From contig CAJJZS010000015.1 of the NCBI GenBank assembly GCA_905197685.1, positions 1-44,062 of the forward strand: a stretch of DNA of 44,062 nucleotides, written 5' to 3'. This DNA comes from an uncultured Oscillospiraceae bacterium. GTDB taxonomy: Bacteria > Bacillota > Clostridia > Oscillospirales > Ruminococcaceae. Under the pieces are notes generated by a model that made no database searches, was not told where the DNA came from, and saw only the letters and a program-made list of their open reading frames with translations. This document shows, piece by piece, positions 41,376 through 44,062 of the stretch (the stretch's first letter is position 1; every line of letters begins with the position of its first letter). The position numbers and the translations under genes are program-made.

Positions 41376-41404
41376 TTGTAAAAACAGATTATTTCGTATA
41401 AAAT
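41376..41404 (+). promoter_or_regulatory. Probable promoter of pyrK-pyrD
   Basis: TTGTAA (41376-41381), 17 nt, TAAAAT (41399-41404). The leader of about 100 nt contains a small GCGGAT/ATCCGC hairpin at 41460-41476 without a T-run; no PyrR-type attenuator is recognised. Confidence 0.6.
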
Positions 41405-41508
41405 AAAACTAATCATAGCAAAAAACTCTTGTTTCAAAGAGAAGAAAACAAATCCTTGAGCGGATAAAAAATCCGCAGGAAAAAACAAAACAGATAGGAG
41501 ATTTTGTC

Positions 41509-42282
41509 GTGGAATACTTACAGGGAAGATACCGCATTACCAAAATCCGCCCGGGCTGTATGTGTGACTTTACCGTTGAATGTCCCGAAATTGCAGCAAT
41601 TTCCAAAGCGGGACAGTTTGTACATATTCGTGTGCCGGGTTTTACATTAAGAAGACCGATTTCAATCTGCGAGGTAGACAAACAGCAGGGAACACTGCGT
41701 ATTTTGTTTGACGTTCGCGGTGAGGGGACAAAGGTTCTGGCTCAGGCAAAGGAAGGCGATTTACTGGACGTAATGGGTCCGTTGGGAAACGGATTTGAAC
41801 TGCTTGACTCCGGCAAAAAGGCAGTTGTTGTGGGGGGCGGCATCGGTGTGCCTCCGATGCTGGAAACAGCAAAACAGTACGGAGAAAACGCAACGGCAAT
41901 TTTAGGATTCCGCAGTGAAGATAAAATTGTTTTAACCGAAGACTTTAAGGCGCAGAAAAACCGCGTTATGCTTTGCACCGATGACGGTTCGGCAGGTCAT
42001 CACGGTTTGGTTACCGATCTGTTAAAGGAGCGTTTTGCCGAGGACAAACCGGATATTGTTTATGCCTGCGGTCCAAAGGTAATGCTGAAGTTTGTGGCAA
42101 AGATGTGCGAAGAATACGGCGTTCGCTGTCAGGTATCCTTAGAGGAACGCATGGCATGCGGTGTGGGAGCTTGTTTGGGCTGCGCAACCCCAATCAAAAA
42201 AGAGGACGGATCTGTGACCTATCTGCACGTTTGCAAGGACGGTCCTGTTTTTGAAGCGGAAAGGGTGGTATTCGATGACTAA
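41509..42282 (+). CDS. pyrK: Dihydroorotate dehydrogenase electron transfer subunit PyrK
   Basis: 257 residues from GTG 41509 (GATAGGAG upstream). FAD-binding 'RRPISICEV', NAD-binding 'VVGGGIGVPPMLETA', and a C-terminal [2Fe-2S] cluster loop 'CGVGACLGCATP' with a fourth Cys in 'HVCKDGPVF'. It passes electrons from PyrD's FMN to NAD+. Its end overlaps the pyrD start by 8 bp. Confidence 0.96.
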   Translation: MEYLQGRYRITKIRPGCMCDFTVECPEIAAISKAGQFVHIRVPGFTLRRPISICEVDKQQGTLRILFDVRGEGTKVLAQAKEGDLLDVMGPLGNGFELLDSGKKAVVVGGGIGVPPMLETAKQYGENATAILGFRSEDKIVLTEDFKAQKNRVMLCTDDGSAGHHGLVTDLLKERFAEDKPDIVYACGPKVMLKFVAKMCEEYGVRCQVSLEERMACGVGACLGCATPIKKEDGSVTYLHVCKDGPVFEAERVVFDD

Positions 42283-43186
42283 CTTAAAGGTAAATATTGC
42301 CGGAGTGGAGTTTAAGAACCCGGTTATTACAGCGTCCGGTTGTTTTGGATTTGGCAGAGAATATGAATGTGTTTACCCGCTGGAACGTCTGGGAGGAGTT
42401 TCCTTAAAAGGGATGACAATCAAGGAGCGTTTGGGAAACCCTCCTCCGAGAATTGCGGAAACCCCAAGCGGTATGCTGAACTCGGTGGGATTGCAAAATC
42501 CCGGTGTGGAGCATTTTCTGAAATATGATATGCCGTATCTGGCTGATAAAGATACTGTAAAAATTGCCAACATTGCGGGAAGCTGTGTAGAGGATTACTG
42601 CGCGATTGCAGAAAAGCTCAGCGAAAGCGAAATTGATATGTTTGAGCTGAATATTTCCTGCCCGAATGTAAAACAAGGGGGAGTTGCCTTCGGAACCAGC
42701 TGTGAGAATGCAGCCCATATTGTAAAAGAAGTGCGCAAATATGCGAAAAAACCGATGATTGTAAAGCTCTCTCCAAATGTAACCGATATTGCGTCGATTG
42801 CGCAGGCGGTGGAAGCGGAAGGCGCAGACGCAGTTTCCTTAATCAATACGCTGTTGGGTATGAGAATTGATATTAACACCCGCCGTCCGATTTTAAAGAA
42901 CAATGTGGGCGGTTTATCCGGTCCCGCAGTTTTTCCGGTAGCGGTGAGAATGGTATGGCAGGTAGCAAACCGGGTAAAGATTCCTGTTATCGGTATGGGC
43001 GGCATTGAAAAATGGCAGGACGCAGTGGAAATGATGATGGCAGGTGCAAATGCGGTTCAAATCGGCGCAGCAATGTTCTATAATCCGAAAGCTCCGATTG
43101 AAGTGATTGACGGAATGGAACAGTGGATGAAAGAAAACGGAATTTCCGACATCAATGAGATTGTCGGCACCGTAAAGCCGTGGTAA
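42275..43186 (+). CDS. pyrD: Dihydroorotate dehydrogenase (NAD+), catalytic subunit, class 1B
   Basis: 303 residues from ATG 42275, preceded by GGAAAGGGTGG inside pyrK; the longer frame from 42251 has no site. FMN-binding TIM barrel. The catalytic cysteine in 'NISCPNVKQGG' (Cys about 129) marks class 1B. Also 'VITASGCFGFG', 'NSVGLQNPG', 'VKLSPNVTDI' and 'IPVIGMGGIEKWQDAVEM'. It oxidises dihydroorotate to orotate in pyrimidine synthesis as a heterotetramer with PyrK. Translational coupling by overlap fits the 1:1 complex. Other pyr genes are not in the window. Confidence 0.97.
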   Translation: MTNLKVNIAGVEFKNPVITASGCFGFGREYECVYPLERLGGVSLKGMTIKERLGNPPPRIAETPSGMLNSVGLQNPGVEHFLKYDMPYLADKDTVKIANIAGSCVEDYCAIAEKLSESEIDMFELNISCPNVKQGGVAFGTSCENAAHIVKEVRKYAKKPMIVKLSPNVTDIASIAQAVEAEGADAVSLINTLLGMRIDINTRRPILKNNVGGLSGPAVFPVAVRMVWQVANRVKIPVIGMGGIEKWQDAVEMMMAGANAVQIGAAMFYNPKAPIEVIDGMEQWMKENGISDINEIVGTVKPW

Positions 43187-43295
43187 CTTTGTAACGCAGA
43201 TCGGGGCAAAAAAGCTCCGATTCTGCGCTCTTCTGCATCATAAAAAGGGGATCAAAAAAGAAAGGAAGATACGCTCGCCCAGAGCGGGGAAAAGG

Positions 43296-43991
43296 ATGAC
43301 AGTATTATATCTGATTCGACATGGTGAAACCGGAGGAAATTCAGAGGGCAGATTTCAAGGGATTATCGACAACCCACTGAATTTTTCCGGCATCAATCAG
43401 GCTCAAATGCTCGGAATGGCATTCAGTCTGTCTAAAATTGATTTATTATATACCAGTCCTCTGCTTCGGGCAAAACAGACGGCGGAGATAATCGCTTCTA
43501 TGCACGGAATGGAAAAACTGACACCTATTATAGAGCCGGGGCTAATTGAATTAAACGGCGGGCTGCTGGAGGGCAGGCGTTTCAGCGAACTGGCAGAAGA
43601 ATACCCAGAAGTGATTGAAGCGATGAATTGGCATCCTGCAACATTGGAATGTCCGCAGGGAGAATCTATGCGCGATGTTTCCGAAAGGATTGTTGAAACA
43701 GTCAATCGCTTGGTTCGGGAAAACAAGGGAAAGGTAATTTTAGCAGTCAGCCACGGGATTATCATTTCTTCTTATATTCATGCCGTCAGCGGAAAACCGT
43801 TTGAGGAAATGTCGAATGGCATGGTGGCAAATGCTTCTGTCAGCAAATTCCTTTTTAATGACGATATGATTGCCTGTATGGAGTATGCAGACGACCGCAG
43901 GCATATGGAAAAGGGAACTTACATTACAACCAGAGGATTTGAACGGGAAGAATGTCCGAACCCTGATCCGTATGCGGCAGAGAATCAATAA
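43296..43991 (+). CDS. Histidine phosphatase family protein
   Basis: 231 residues. 'YLIRHGETGGNSEGRFQG' has the catalytic RHG motif. 'LYTSPLLRAKQTAEII' carries the second phosphate-binding Arg, 'ELNGGLLEGRRFSELAEE' the acid Glu region, and 'ILAVSHGIIISSYIH' the second His. It resembles cofactor-independent GpmB/CobC-type phosphatases; the substrate is unknown. The start ATG follows GGGGAAAAGG. It lies about 110 bp after pyrD, past a weak hairpin, so it may be cotranscribed. Confidence 0.92.
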   Translation: MTVLYLIRHGETGGNSEGRFQGIIDNPLNFSGINQAQMLGMAFSLSKIDLLYTSPLLRAKQTAEIIASMHGMEKLTPIIEPGLIELNGGLLEGRRFSELAEEYPEVIEAMNWHPATLECPQGESMRDVSERIVETVNRLVRENKGKVILAVSHGIIISSYIHAVSGKPFEEMSNGMVANASVSKFLFNDDMIACMEYADDRRHMEKGTYITTRGFEREECPNPDPYAAENQ

Positions 43992-44006
43992 ATAAAGAAA
44001 AAATAT

Positions 44007-44045
44007 AAAAAATCCCCCGACACTGGCTTGTATCGGGGGATTTTT
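44007..44045 (+). terminator. Terminator after the histidine phosphatase gene
   Basis: AAATCCCCCGA pairs with TCGGGGGATTT, ending in a T-run. It closes the last operon of the window. Confidence 0.92.
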
Positions 44046-44062
44046 GCAGAAAGCGCGGGTTG

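Noticed and set aside
41460..41476. PyrR-type attenuator upstream of pyrK
   Set aside because: Only a short hairpin without a T-run or the conserved PyrR-binding loop.

Overview
The window reads as a chromosomal segment of a low-to-mid GC Gram-positive anaerobe of the class Clostridia, most likely a gut Oscillospirales/Ruminococcaceae-type organism. This is inferred from the gene content (mreBCD with a penicillin-binding protein 2, a T-box upstream of aspS, a preQ1/QueT pair, class 1B PyrD with PyrK, a glycogen phosphorylase), from consensus TTGACA/TATAAT promoters and strong AGGAGG-type ribosome binding sites, and from a mobile region resembling Tn4451 and Tn916 relatives. I cannot name the species.

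Layout. 1-606: two families of tandem non-coding repeats of about 170 bp behind polA. 607-3784: nudix-polA on the minus strand. 3933-6627: dusB, rimI, tsaD (tRNA and ribosomal protein modification). 6841-11161: glycogen phosphorylase and a GH13 alpha-glucan hydrolase in one minus-strand operon. 11518-15723: zapA (with an unexplained in-frame tail after its stop), a GNAT, a U32 peptidase-like protein, dut and maf. 16077-20938: mreB, mreC, mreD and a PBP2 that carries a rubredoxin-like four-cysteine insert. 21301-24608: mgsA, then an aspartate-specific T-box leader driving a GNAT gene and aspS. 24646-28643: a histidine phosphatase, a lipoprotein, two HAD phosphatases and a membrane-anchored protein.

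28858-30820 is the most interesting stretch. A secreted papain-like (CHAP/NlpC-like) cysteine hydrolase and a 51-residue secreted peptide, which was too short for ordinary gene calling, are transcribed divergently from a region centred on a perfect 24-bp-arm palindrome. The likely -35 boxes of both promoters overlap the outer ends of the palindrome. Convergent to the peptide gene, with 9 bp between stops, lies an HTH-plus-helical-repeat regulator of RRNPP (PlcR/Rgg/NprR) architecture. I propose a peptide quorum-sensing cassette controlling a secreted hydrolase.

31131-38335 is a decayed integrated element bounded by a 25-bp direct repeat (one mismatch) that includes the 3' end of tRNA-Arg(ACG). 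It holds a large serine recombinase pseudogene with one frameshift and two in-frame TAG codons, TnpW, MobC without its relaxase, an autoregulated-looking HTH/PLDc_N/ABC transporter operon with twin TATCAnnnTGATA operators, and Tn916 orf7/orf8-like genes without xis/int. 38478-43991 returns to core genes: an unknown protein, queT under a preQ1-I riboswitch, a MATE transporter, pyrK-pyrD and a second histidine phosphatase.

All calls are by reading; no database search was run.
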